NCBI GenBank assembly: GCA_014896355.1
Contig: JADBKO010000001.1
Location: 1-64,000, forward strand
DNA from: Bacillota bacterium
Lineage (GTDB): Bacteria; Bacillota; UBA5301; Bu52
Direction of reading: 5' to 3'
Length of the DNA: 64,000 nucleotides
Position 1 is the first letter of the stretch. Every line of letters begins with the position of its first letter. A program made the position numbers and the translations under genes. The notes under the pieces were generated by a model. It did not search any database, had not been told where the DNA came from, and saw nothing but the letters and a program-made list of their open reading frames with translations. This document shows, one piece after another, positions 56,384 through 64,000 of the stretch.

Positions 56384-58654
56384 ATGCTCACGGCGCAGCC
56401 GGCACCGGAAGAAAAACCGGCCGCAGGGGCCGGGGCCGCAGAGAAACAGGCCGGACCCGGCGGCGTGAACTCCGGCGAGCTGGATAAGCTGCTGGGGGAA
56501 ATCCGAACTTATGATCCTGGCGCCAACACGGAGCTGGTGCGCAAGGCTTATCTTTTTGCCCGCAAGGCCCATGCCGGCCAGTTGCGGGATTCGGGCGAGA
56601 GCTATTTTGCGCATCCGGTGGGTGTGGCGGAGATTCTGGCCCAGCTGGAGCTGGATGAGGTGACCATCGCCGCCGGCCTTCTCCACGACGTGCTGGAGGA
56701 CACGCCAGTCACCCTGGAGCAATTACGCCAGGAGTTCGGCCCTGAGGTGGCCAGCCTGGTGGATGGAGTCACCAAACTCAGTCAGATCCAGGTTCAGTCC
56801 CGCGAGGAGCGCCAGGCTGAAAATCTGCGCAAGATGTTCCTGGCCATGGCCAATGACCTGCGGGTGGTCATGATCAAGCTGGCGGACCGGCTGCACAACA
56901 TGCGCACGCTGCGCTACCTGCCTGAGGAGCGCCAGAAAAAGGTCGCCCGGGAAACCCTGGAGATTTATACCCCTCTTTGCCATCGCCTCGGCATGTGGCG
57001 CTTGAAATGGGAGATGGAGGACCTGGCCCTGCGCTATCTGGATCCCGAGGCGTACTACAACCTGGTGCATCTGGTGAACCAGAAACGCCAGGAGCGGGAA
57101 GGATATATTCAGGACATCATCGCCACCTTGCGCCGCCGCCTGGCGGAGATGGGCATCGAGGCCGAGGTGCAGGGGCGTCCCAAGCATTTTTACAGCATTT
57201 ACAACAAGATGAAAACCCAGGGGAAGTCTTTCGCCGAAATCCTGGACCTGATGGCAGTACGCATCATTGTGGGCACGGTGAAGGATTGTTATGGGGTTTT
57301 GGGGCTGGTGCACACCCTTTGGAAGCCCATCCCGGGCCGGTTCAAGGATTACATCGCCATGCCCAAGTCCAACATGTACCAGTCCTTGCATACGACGGTG
57401 GTGGGTCCCAAGGGCTTCCCGGTGGAGATCCAGATCCGCACCCGGGAGATGCACCGCACGGCGGAATACGGCATCGCCGCCCACTGGCGATACAAAGAAG
57501 GCCGTGCAGAAAACGACGAGTACGAGGAAAAACTGGCTTGGTTGCGCCAGATCATGGAATGGCAGAAAGATCTCAAGGATGTCCATGAATTCATGGAAAC
57601 CCTGAAGATCGATCTGTTTACCGATGAGGTGTATGTGTTTACGCCCAAGGGCGACGTCAAAGCGTTGCCTGCCGGTTCCACGCCGGTGGATTTCGCCTAT
57701 GCGGTCCATACGGACGTGGGCCACCGTTGCATCGGAGCGAAGGTCAACGGCCGCATCGTGCCTTTGAACTACGTGCTGCGCAACGGGGAGTTCGTCGAGA
57801 TCATCACCGGCAAAAATTCCGGCCCCAGCCAGGACTGGCTGGGGTTTGTCAAAACGTCCCGGGCCCGTAGCAAGATCCGCCAATGGTTGAAGGAGCAGCG
57901 GCGGGAGGAAAGCAGTGCCAAAGGCCGGGGGCTGTTGGAACGAGAGTGTGAACGGCATGCCCTGGATGCCGGCGACGTGCTGAAGCCCGAGAAGCTCCTG
58001 GAGGTGGCGCGCCGCTATGGGTTCGGGCAGCCGGAGGACCTTCTGGCTTCGGTGGGGTTTGGCCGTATCACGGCTTTGCAGGTGCTGGGGAAGCTGGTGG
58101 GCGACCGGGAGCTGGCGGAGCGCCGGCACGAGCTACGGCTGCGCCAGCACCGGGAAAAGATGCAGGCGGCCGCCAACCGCGCGCGTCACGCCCTGCCGCC
58201 CGGGATCCGCGTGCTCGGAGAGGACAATGTGCTCGTGCGGATCTCGCGTTGTTGCAATCCCGTTCCGGGCGACCCTATTGTGGGTTTCGTGACGCGGGGG
58301 CGGGGCATCTCCGTGCACCGGGCCGACTGCCCGAATGTGCGGTATTTGCAGGAGGAACCGGAGCGCCGCATCGAGGTGAGCTGGGATACGGACGCCGTCG
58401 CCGGCTCCCAGTCCTATCCGGTGGAGATCGAAGTGGAGGCTGTGGACCGCCAGAACCTGCTGTCGAATCTGATGGACAGCCTTTCCGAGATGCAGACCAG
58501 CGTCGGGGCGGTGAACGCCCGCACCACCCGCAATCACCTGGCTTTGATCAACCTGACGGTCTCCATCCGGAACCTGGAACACATGCAGATGTTGATGCAA
58601 AAGCTGCAGCGGGTGGACGGGGTGCGCAACGTCCATCGCGCGAATCCCACGTAG
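56384..58654 (+). CDS. rel: Bifunctional (p)ppGpp synthetase/hydrolase Rel
   Basis: A 756-residue stringent-response enzyme. The HD hydrolase domain is intact ([32 protein letters not shown]). The synthetase domain has [14 protein letters not shown] and the RFKD motif ([14 protein letters not shown]) typical of bifunctional Gram-positive Rel, in place of the EXDD form of RelA. TGS ([20 protein letters not shown]), zinc-finger/CC-like and ACT domains follow. Start uncertain: ATG 56384 with GGAGG only 4 bases upstream, or ATG 56360 with almost no spacing. Confidence 0.96.
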   Translation: MLTAQPAPEEKPAAGAGAAEKQAGPGGVNSGELDKLLGEIRTYDPGANTELVRKAYLFARKAHAGQLRDSGESYFAHPVGVAEILAQLELDEVTIAAGLLHDVLEDTPVTLEQLRQEFGPEVASLVDGVTKLSQIQVQSREERQAENLRKMFLAMANDLRVVMIKLADRLHNMRTLRYLPEERQKKVARETLEIYTPLCHRLGMWRLKWEMEDLALRYLDPEAYYNLVHLVNQKRQEREGYIQDIIATLRRRLAEMGIEAEVQGRPKHFYSIYNKMKTQGKSFAEILDLMAVRIIVGTVKDCYGVLGLVHTLWKPIPGRFKDYIAMPKSNMYQSLHTTVVGPKGFPVEIQIRTREMHRTAEYGIAAHWRYKEGRAENDEYEEKLAWLRQIMEWQKDLKDVHEFMETLKIDLFTDEVYVFTPKGDVKALPAGSTPVDFAYAVHTDVGHRCIGAKVNGRIVPLNYVLRNGEFVEIITGKNSGPSQDWLGFVKTSRARSKIRQWLKEQRREESSAKGRGLLERECERHALDAGDVLKPEKLLEVARRYGFGQPEDLLASVGFGRITALQVLGKLVGDRELAERRHELRLRQHREKMQAAANRARHALPPGIRVLGEDNVLVRISRCCNPVPGDPIVGFVTRGRGISVHRADCPNVRYLQEEPERRIEVSWDTDAVAGSQSYPVEIEVEAVDRQNLLSNLMDSLSEMQTSVGAVNARTTRNHLALINLTVSIRNLEHMQMLMQKLQRVDGVRNVHRANPT

Positions 58655-58670
58655 GGGCGGGGAAAAGCGG

Positions 58671-59120
58671 ATGCGGGCGGTGGTGCAGCGGGTCCGGCAG
58701 GCCCGGGTCACAGTGGACGGTGTGACCACGGGATCTATCGGCCCTGGACTCGTGGTTTTTCTGGGCGTCGGCCAGGGAGATACGGAGGAAGATCTGGCCT
58801 ACATGGCCGGGAAGATTCCGGAGTTGCGGATTTTTCCCGACGAGGCCGGCCATATGAACCGCTCCCTGCGGGAAGCAGGGGGCGGCCTTTTGCTGGTCTC
58901 CCAGTTCACCCTGTATGGGGATTGCCGGCACGGCCGCAGGCCCAGCTTCACGGAAGCGGCGGCGCCCGCGCAGGCCCAGGCGGCCTATGAGGCCCTGCAG
59001 CGGCTGTGGCGGCAGGCAGGGCTGCGGGTGGAGACGGGCCGCTTCCAGGCCCATATGGAAGTGGAGTTGGTGAACGACGGGCCGGTAACCATCCTGTTGG
59101 ACAGCCGGCGGGCTTTTTGA
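58671..59120 (+). CDS. dtd: D-aminoacyl-tRNA deacylase
   Basis: A 149-residue proofreading enzyme that removes D-amino acids from t[38 protein letters not shown] (the SQF active-site region) and the C-terminal [14 protein letters not shown] (the NxGP region) are intact. It lies 16 bases after rel, the usual arrangement. Confidence 0.97.
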   Translation: MRAVVQRVRQARVTVDGVTTGSIGPGLVVFLGVGQGDTEEDLAYMAGKIPELRIFPDEAGHMNRSLREAGGGLLLVSQFTLYGDCRHGRRPSFTEAAAPAQAQAAYEALQRLWRQAGLRVETGRFQAHMEVELVNDGPVTILLDSRRAF

Positions 59121-59146
59121 GGGCGCTGAGAAGGAGGCGTCCGGAC

Positions 59147-59866
59147 GTGTGGGTGATTTCCGTAGCGGTGGGTGCGTTCGAAGCAAACTGCTATTTGGTG
59201 GGCGCGGATGCCAGCCCGGACCTGGTGGTGGTGGACGCCGGTGCCGAACCCAGCCGGATTTGGGAGGCCATCCAGGCCACGGGGCGGCGTGCAGGGCTCC
59301 TGTTGAACACCCACGCTCACCTGGATCATATTGGCGCCGTGCAGGAGTTGAAAAAACTCACTGGAGCGCCCTTTTGGCTGCACGCAGGGGATGGGCCCAT
59401 GCTTGCAGACCCCGAGCTGAATCTCTCGGCCTGGTCTGGCCAGCCGGTGGTGGCCCCGCCGGCGGATGCCTACCTGCAGGACGGCCAGGAGTTCCTCTTT
59501 GCGGGCCTGAATTGGAGAGTGCTGCACACCCCCGGCCATACGCCGGGCAGCGTCTGCTTTCTGGTGCGGGACGCTCCAAAGGTGCAGGAAACACCCGGGG
59601 TGGCCGGGCGCCCGGGCGCAGAAAGCGCAGCGCCGCCCGGAGCCGGGGTACCGGCCCTTTTCTCCGGTGACACGCTTTTTGCCGGCTCTGTGGGGCGGAC
59701 CGACTTTCCCGGCGGGGATCCCCGGGCGCTGGCGCGCTCCCTGCAAGCGCTCGTCCGGGAGGTGCCGGAGGACGCACGGATTTATCCGGGACACGGCCCA
59801 GCCACCAGCATGGAGGAGGAGCGCCGCCGCAATTTCTACCTGCAGGGCCGGAGATGCGGTGCGTAG
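59147..59866 (+). CDS. Metallo-beta-lactamase fold hydrolase (glyoxalase II-like)
   Basis: A 239-residue hydrolase. The zinc motif THAHLDHIGA, the HTPGHTPGSVCF segment, GDTLFAGSVGRTD and YPGHGP match the glyoxalase II/YcbL-like group. About 30 residues near 148-178 (QETPGVAGRPGAESAAPP...) are an unconserved insertion. GTG 59147 follows AAGGAGG at 59131-59137 by 9 bases. It stands in the common rel-dtd-MBL-hisS context. Substrate unknown; hydroxyacylglutathione is unlikely in many Bacillota. Confidence 0.9.
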   Translation: MWVISVAVGAFEANCYLVGADASPDLVVVDAGAEPSRIWEAIQATGRRAGLLLNTHAHLDHIGAVQELKKLTGAPFWLHAGDGPMLADPELNLSAWSGQPVVAPPADAYLQDGQEFLFAGLNWRVLHTPGHTPGSVCFLVRDAPKVQETPGVAGRPGAESAAPPGAGVPALFSGDTLFAGSVGRTDFPGGDPRALARSLQALVREVPEDARIYPGHGPATSMEEERRRNFYLQGRRCGA

Positions 59867-59934
59867 TTGGCGGATACTCCCATCGCTGCCGCGGAAAACC
59901 GGCATGACCACGGCCTTCTGCCCCGGGCCTCGCG

Positions 59935-59963
59935 TTGACAAGGGTTGGGCCGTAGGGTAGAAT
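59935..59963 (+). promoter_or_regulatory. Sigma-A promoter for the parvulin-TPR gene
   Basis: Perfect TTGACA (59935-59940), 17-base spacer, TAGAAT (59958-59963), followed by a leader of about 60 bases. Confidence 0.8.
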
Positions 59964-60029
59964 AGCCCTGTCTGAAAGATCGGCAGGGAGGCCACGCAGG
60001 CGAGCCAGACGGGTGGGGAGGAGACCAAT

Positions 60030-61559
60030 TTGGTTTTCAGCAGCATGCGAAAGCACATGAAGTGGATCATCGTCTTTGTGGCTCTCACCTTCGCGGTGAC
60101 CCTGGTGTACGTAGGGGCGCAGTTGCCTTCCTCCAACGGGCGCGCCGCCACCAGCGTGGCCACGGTGAACGGAACCCCCATTTCCCAGAATGAGTTTCTG
60201 GATAATTTGCAACAGGCCCTGGTGTACCAGGAGAATGTTTACGGCCCTGTGCGGCCTACGCAGATGACGGCCTTCAAATCCCAGATCCTGGACCAGATGA
60301 TCACCTCGCTGGTGGTGATCCAGGCTGCCCAGAGGAACCACATCCGGGTGTCCGGGGCGGAGCTGGACAAGGCCTATCAGGATTTCGCCAAGAGCTTCAG
60401 TGATCCGGCTCAGCTGCAGCAGTTTCTGGCCACCCGTAATCTCACGAAATCCCGGGTGCGCGACCTGCTGAAACAAAAGCTGATGGCCGAGAAAATGCTG
60501 GAACAGGTGAAAGGCCAGGCCAAGGTCAGCGATGCGGAAGTGGCGCGGGCCTATGAGCAGGTCCAGGCGCGCCACATCCTGATCGCCATTCCCAAGGGGC
60601 CCGACGGCGACAAGACCGCCAAAGCCGAGGCGGAAAAGTTGGTGCAGCAGCTGCGGAGTGGAGCGGATTTCGCCGCCCTGGCCAAGCAGTATTCCGCGGA
60701 TCCGGGAACCAAGGATAAAGGCGGCGAACTGGGATATTTCGGCCGCGGCCAGATGGACCCGGCCTTTGAGAAGGTGGCATTCTCGCTGCCTGTGAAAGCC
60801 ATCAGCGATCCTGTCAAAACCCGTTTCGGCTACCACATCATCCAGGTGGAGGCCCGCAAGGAGGCCAAGGGGCCGGAGTTTGACAAGGCCAAGGCCCAGT
60901 TGCGTCAGCAACTTTTGCAGACCAAGCAGAACGAGATTCTGCAGAACTGGCTGCAGGAAGAGGAGCGAAAAGCGAAGATCAGCATTGAGGACCCGCAGCT
61001 GGCCGCTTTTCGGGATTTCGCGCAGGGGAAATACGACCAGGCCATCCAGCTGTACCAGCAGGCCCTCAAAGACCGTGGTCAGGACGCGTACGTCCTGAGC
61101 GATCTGGCCCAGGCTTATCAGAGGAAGGGAGACATCGCCCAGGCCATCAAGTATATGCAGGAAGCGGCGAAGCTGGCAGATGGAGACCCCATCCTGCAAC
61201 TGAGCCTGGGCGACCTGTATCAGGCCCAGAAGCAGGACGCCAAGGCTGTGGCGGCCTATGAAAAGGCTTCTCAGCTGGATGCACGCGACTTTTACCTGCA
61301 CCTGACCCTGGCCACCCGCTTCCAGGCCCTGAAACGGCCGGACCTCGCTCAGAAGGAGCAGGACCGGGTGGCCGCCATCCAAAAAGAATACCAGGACCAA
61401 CTGGCGCAGCAGGAAAAGGCTGCCCAGCAGAACGCGGCGCCGCAAAATCCGCCCAGTCAGAATGCTGGCCGGAGTACGGGCCAGAAGGCTGGCGCGCAGA
61501 CCTCTGGATCCGGCCAGCCGGCACCGGCATCCAGCCAGCCGGCACCCTCCCGGCCGTAG
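60030..61559 (+). CDS. Membrane-anchored parvulin-type peptidyl-prolyl isomerase with TPR region
   Basis: A 509-residue foldase-like protein. One N-terminal helix (about 10-30) anchors it outside the membrane; no lipobox cysteine is visible, unlike PrsA. A SurA-like N-terminal region (VATVNGTPISQNEFLDNLQQ) leads to the parvulin domain (ARHILIAIPKGPDG ... GGELGYFGRGQMDPAFEKVAF ... RFGYHIIQV). The second half is TPR-like (FAQGKYDQAIQLYQQAL, YQRKGDIAQAIKYMQEAA, YQAQKQDAKAVAAYEKA), followed by a Gln/Pro/Ser-rich tail. TTG 60030 has GGGAGGAG 6 bases upstream; ATG 60045 is an alternative. Confidence 0.88.
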   Translation: MVFSSMRKHMKWIIVFVALTFAVTLVYVGAQLPSSNGRAATSVATVNGTPISQNEFLDNLQQALVYQENVYGPVRPTQMTAFKSQILDQMITSLVVIQAAQRNHIRVSGAELDKAYQDFAKSFSDPAQLQQFLATRNLTKSRVRDLLKQKLMAEKMLEQVKGQAKVSDAEVARAYEQVQARHILIAIPKGPDGDKTAKAEAEKLVQQLRSGADFAALAKQYSADPGTKDKGGELGYFGRGQMDPAFEKVAFSLPVKAISDPVKTRFGYHIIQVEARKEAKGPEFDKAKAQLRQQLLQTKQNEILQNWLQEEERKAKISIEDPQLAAFRDFAQGKYDQAIQLYQQALKDRGQDAYVLSDLAQAYQRKGDIAQAIKYMQEAAKLADGDPILQLSLGDLYQAQKQDAKAVAAYEKASQLDARDFYLHLTLATRFQALKRPDLAQKEQDRVAAIQKEYQDQLAQQEKAAQQNAAPQNPPSQNAGRSTGQKAGAQTSGSGQPAPASSQPAPSRP

Positions 61560-61635
61560 GCCCCGGGTGTGGCCCTGGAGCCCGGAACAGTGGCGACTCA
61601 AGCTTCCGGGAGCCCGGAAGAAGGCCGTAGGAGGC

Positions 61636-61671
61636 AGCGGGAAGGAGCTTCTGCAGCCCCTTCCCGCTCTT
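61636..61671 (+). terminator. Terminator after the parvulin-TPR gene
   Basis: AGCGGGAAGG (61636-61645) pairs perfectly with CCTTCCCGCT (61659-61668) across a 13-base loop and runs into CTTTG. It separates this gene from hisS. Confidence 0.65.
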
Positions 61672-61733
61672 TGCAATTGCGCCCGGAACTCCGGAGAATT
61701 TCGACTAGAATCAGAAAGCGTGGAGATGTCGGT

Positions 61734-63008
61734 ATGTTCAGCTCCCCGCGGGGAACCGCGGACATCCTCCCGGAAGAAGCCAGGGAATGGCAGTGGATGG
61801 AAGGAATCGCCCGGGATCTTTGTGCCCGTTATGGCTACGGAGAGATCCGCACCCCTCTTTTCGAACATACAGAGCTTTTCCACCGCGGCGTCGGAAATGC
61901 CACCGACATCGTGGAGAAGGAAATGTACACCTTCGTCGACCGCTCCGGCCGCAGTCTCACCTTGCGGCCGGAGGGCACAGCGCCGGTGGGGCGGGCATAT
62001 CTGGAGCACCACCTGAATGCCTTGGCGCAGCCGGTGAAGCTCTATTACGTGGGGTCCATGTTCCGCTATGAGCGGCCCCAGGCGGGGCGCATGCGGGAGT
62101 TTCATCAGTTCGGGGTGGAGGTGTTCGGATCCGCCAGCCCCTTGGCGGACGTGGAGGTCATCACCCTGGCCCACAGTTTTTATGAAGCCCTGGGGAGCCG
62201 GGATACGCTCATCGCCCTGAACAGTATTGGCTGTCCACAGTGCCGGCCCCGCTACCTGGAGGCGCTGCAGGAATACTATCGGCCCAAGATCGGCGGGTTC
62301 TGCGCCAACTGCCAGCGCCGCCTGGAGCGCAATCCCCTGCGCCTGCTGGACTGCAAGGAAGAGCAATGCCGGCGGCTGTCGCAGGATGTCCCGCCCATCT
62401 ATGACTACCTTTGCTCCGGCTGCCGGGCCCACTTCCAGCAGGTGCAGGAGCTTCTGGCTGCGTCGGGCCTCGCTTTTCAATTGCAGCCGCGGCTGGTGCG
62501 GGGCCTCGATTATTACACCCGGACGGTCTTCGAGTTCATCCATTCCGCCCTGGGAGCCCAGGATGCCCTGGGCGGCGGTGGGCGCTACGATGGGCTCATC
62601 GAGGACCTGGGCGGCCCGCCGGTCCCGGGCGTGGGTTTCGCAATGGGCTTGGACCGTCTTCTGGTGGTTTTGCGGCAGTCTGGGCGCCCTGGGAAGGCCG
62701 AAACAGATCCCCAGGTCTGCGTGCTGGCTTTTTCAGGGCTGGAAAAGGAGGGTTTCCTGTTGGCGCGGCAGCTGCGGGCGGCCGGCCTGCGGGTCCTGCA
62801 GGATTTCGGTGAGCGCGGCTTGAAAGCCCAGATGAAGTGGGCCGGCCGGACCGGCGCACCCTGGGCTGTACTGCTGGGGCCGGACGAGTGGCAGCAACAA
62901 AAGGTGATTCTCAGGGATCTGACCGCCGGTGGACAGGAGGAAGTGGCCCGGGAGCAGATCGTCCCCGAGCTTTGCCGCCGGCTGGGTTCGGCTGCAGGTG
63001 AACGGTAA
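61734..63008 (+). CDS. hisS: Histidyl-tRNA synthetase
   Basis: A 424-residue class II synthetase. Motif 2 is FRYERPQAGRMREFHQFGVE, the histidine-specific signature is RGLDYYTRTVFE, and motif 3 is VGFAMGLDRLLVVL. The anticodon-binding domain closes the protein. ATG 61734 begins MFSSPRGTADILPEE as in the family, with GGAG 8 bases upstream; an earlier in-frame ATG (61569) lies before the terminator and is rejected. A TAGAAT at 61706-61711 could be a -10 box but lacks a -35. Confidence 0.97.
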   Translation: MFSSPRGTADILPEEAREWQWMEGIARDLCARYGYGEIRTPLFEHTELFHRGVGNATDIVEKEMYTFVDRSGRSLTLRPEGTAPVGRAYLEHHLNALAQPVKLYYVGSMFRYERPQAGRMREFHQFGVEVFGSASPLADVEVITLAHSFYEALGSRDTLIALNSIGCPQCRPRYLEALQEYYRPKIGGFCANCQRRLERNPLRLLDCKEEQCRRLSQDVPPIYDYLCSGCRAHFQQVQELLAASGLAFQLQPRLVRGLDYYTRTVFEFIHSALGAQDALGGGGRYDGLIEDLGGPPVPGVGFAMGLDRLLVVLRQSGRPGKAETDPQVCVLAFSGLEKEGFLLARQLRAAGLRVLQDFGERGLKAQMKWAGRTGAPWAVLLGPDEWQQQKVILRDLTAGGQEEVAREQIVPELCRRLGSAAGER

Positions 63009-63088
63009 CCCTAGGCCGGGCCGAAGCGGGCTCCGGGCCGGTTGTGGGCCTTTGGTTTAGGCGGGCCCAACTCGAGGAGGAGTAGTCC

Positions 63089-64000
63089 ATGGCAGAAGCG
63101 ATGAATCCCGGTATGCCGAAGGAGTGGCACCGTAGCCGGTGGTGCGGCCAACTGCGCGCAGAGGATGCCGGCCAGCCGGTGGTCTTGAATGGCTGGGTGA
63201 ACCGCCGCCGTGACCACGGTGGCCTGATCTTTTTGGATCTGCGGGACCGCACGGGCATCGTGCAGGTGGTTCTCAACCCGGAAATCAGCCGGGATGCCTA
63301 TGAAGCGGGGCAGGCGCTGCGGCCGGAATACGTGGTGGGCGTGCGCGGACGGGTGCAGCGCCGGCCCGCCGGCACGGAAAACGCGGAGCTGGCCACGGGG
63401 CAGGTGGAGGTTCAGGCCACGGATCTTCTGATTTTCAACGCCTCCAAGACCCCGCCTTTTGCCGTGGCAGAGAACCAGGCGGGCCCCCAGGTGGACGAGA
63501 CGGTGCGCCTGCGCTACCGTTATCTGGACCTGCGACGACCCTCCATGTACCAGATCCTGGAGCTGCGGCACCGGGTGGTGAAGGCGGTCCGCGATTACTT
63601 CGACGCCCACGGGTTCCTGGAAGTGGAGACCCCCATGCTCACCCGCAGCACTCCCGAAGGCGCCCGGGATTACCTGGTCCCCAGCCGCCTCCATCCCGGT
63701 GCCTTCTATGCCCTGCCGCAGTCTCCGCAGCTTTTCAAGCAGCTCTTGATGGTGGGTGGCATCGAGCGGTATTTCCAGATTGCCCGTTGCTTCCGCGATG
63801 AGGATCTCCGGGCGGACCGCCAGCCGGAGTTTACGCAGGTGGACCTGGAGATGTCCTTTGTGGACGCCCAGGACGTCCAGGACGTGGTGGAGGACATGAT
63901 GGTCACGGTGTTCCACCGCGTTCTGGGTGTGGAGATCCCGCGACCCATTCCCCGTCTGACCTGGGCGGACGCCATGGCCCGCTTCGGGACCGACAAGCCG
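63089..64000 (+). CDS. aspS: Aspartyl-tRNA synthetase, probably non-discriminating (3' end missing)
   Basis: The first 304 codons run off the window. The OB-fold anticodon-binding domain (about 30-125) contains [15 protein letters not shown], then the class II catalytic domain starts with [49 protein letters not shown] (aspartate binding) and the motif 2 region [21 protein letters not shown]43 and the glycine of RRPAGTEN are residues seen in AspRS that also charge tRNA-Asn. GAGGAGGA at 63074-63081 precedes ATG 63089. It lies 80 bases after hisS, with no T-box in between. Confidence 0.96.
   Translation, partial: MAEAMNPGMPKEWHRSRWCGQLRAEDAGQPVVLNGWVNRRRDHGGLIFLDLRDRTGIVQVVLNPEISRDAYEAGQALRPEYVVGVRGRVQRRPAGTENAELATGQVEVQATDLLIFNASKTPPFAVAENQAGPQVDETVRLRYRYLDLRRPSMYQILELRHRVVKAVRDYFDAHGFLEVETPMLTRSTPEGARDYLVPSRLHPGAFYALPQSPQLFKQLLMVGGIERYFQIARCFRDEDLRADRQPEFTQVDLEMSFVDAQDVQDVVEDMMVTVFHRVLGVEIPRPIPRLTWADAMARFGTDKP

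Noticed and set aside
61669-61733. T-box or promoter upstream of hisS
   Set aside because: No T-box sequence, specifier structure or GGTACCGCG-like core is present. TAGAAT at 61706 has no -35 at usable spacing, so I do not call a promoter.
59358-62543. 1061-codon minus-strand frame opposite the parvulin and hisS genes
   Set aside because: It crosses two genes, two terminators and a promoter, and has no recognisable content.

Overview
The window is a gene-dense, GC-rich stretch of bacterial chromosome from a spore-forming member of the Bacillota (Firmicutes). The spore genes gpr, spoIIP, yqfC and yqfD show sporulation. The CIRCE-controlled hrcA-grpE-dnaK-dnaJ operon, the leuS T-box leader, the Prp-type L27 processing pair, the RFKD-type bifunctional Rel and the gene order all point the same way. 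The high GC content, frequent GTG/TTG starts and Gly/Pro/Ala-rich insertions suggest a deep GC-rich lineage such as Symbiobacterium, Thermaerobacter or Limnochorda relatives. That placement is an inference; the sequence alone does not fix a genus. No insertion sequence, prophage, CRISPR array, rRNA or origin was seen.

Layout. 1-3837: radical SAM gene (5' truncated), its DUF2344 partner and RNase G. 3838-6724: rplU, prp, rpmA, obgE. 6912-9996: nadD, an RRM RNA-binding protein, a LytR-CpsA-Psr protein and rsfS. 10072-10147: tRNA-Ala(GGC). 10277-12851: a phasin-like protein, a UbiB/ABC1 kinase and a DUF2203 protein. 12852-15846: a T-box leader and leuS. 16035-19477: comEA and comEC, convergent with gpr (minus strand). 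20904-22335: rpsT facing holA (minus strand). 22524-28226: spoIIP, a small membrane hydrolase-like protein, lepA, hemW. 28229-36038: hrcA, grpE, dnaK, dnaJ, prmA, mtaB. 36107-46482: rpsU, nfeD, floA, an unrecognised gene, yqfC, yqfD, phoH, the 7TM-HD gene, ybeY, dgkA, cdd. 46495-59120: queA, tgt, yajC, secD, secF, a second phasin-like gene, lapA, recJ, apt, rel, dtd. 59147-64000: a metallo-beta-lactamase fold hydrolase, a parvulin-TPR lipid-anchored or membrane-anchored foldase, hisS and the first 304 codons of aspS.

How the genes work together. Much of the window serves translation (L21, L27, S20, S21, Prp, ObgE, RsfS, LepA, PrmA, YbeY, LeuRS, HisRS, AspRS, Dtd, queuosine and ms2t6A tRNA modification) and protein folding or export (HrcA regulon, SecDF-YajC, parvulin). 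Stress signalling is represented by Rel and the c-di-AMP phosphodiesterase. Sporulation genes are woven between these housekeeping genes and carry promoter-like sequences of the sigma-E and sigma-G type, which I found upstream of spoIIP, yqfC and gpr. Many genes overlap by 4 bases (ATGA or GTGA), so translational coupling is common.

No clearly novel multi-gene system is present. The most interesting items are a 21-bp tandem repeat that creates a sigma-E-type promoter before yqfC, an apparently leaderless lepA, two paralogous phasin-like genes, an RRM gene in the nadD-rsfS interval, an unrecognised acidic gene between floA and yqfC, and a non-discriminating signature in AspRS.
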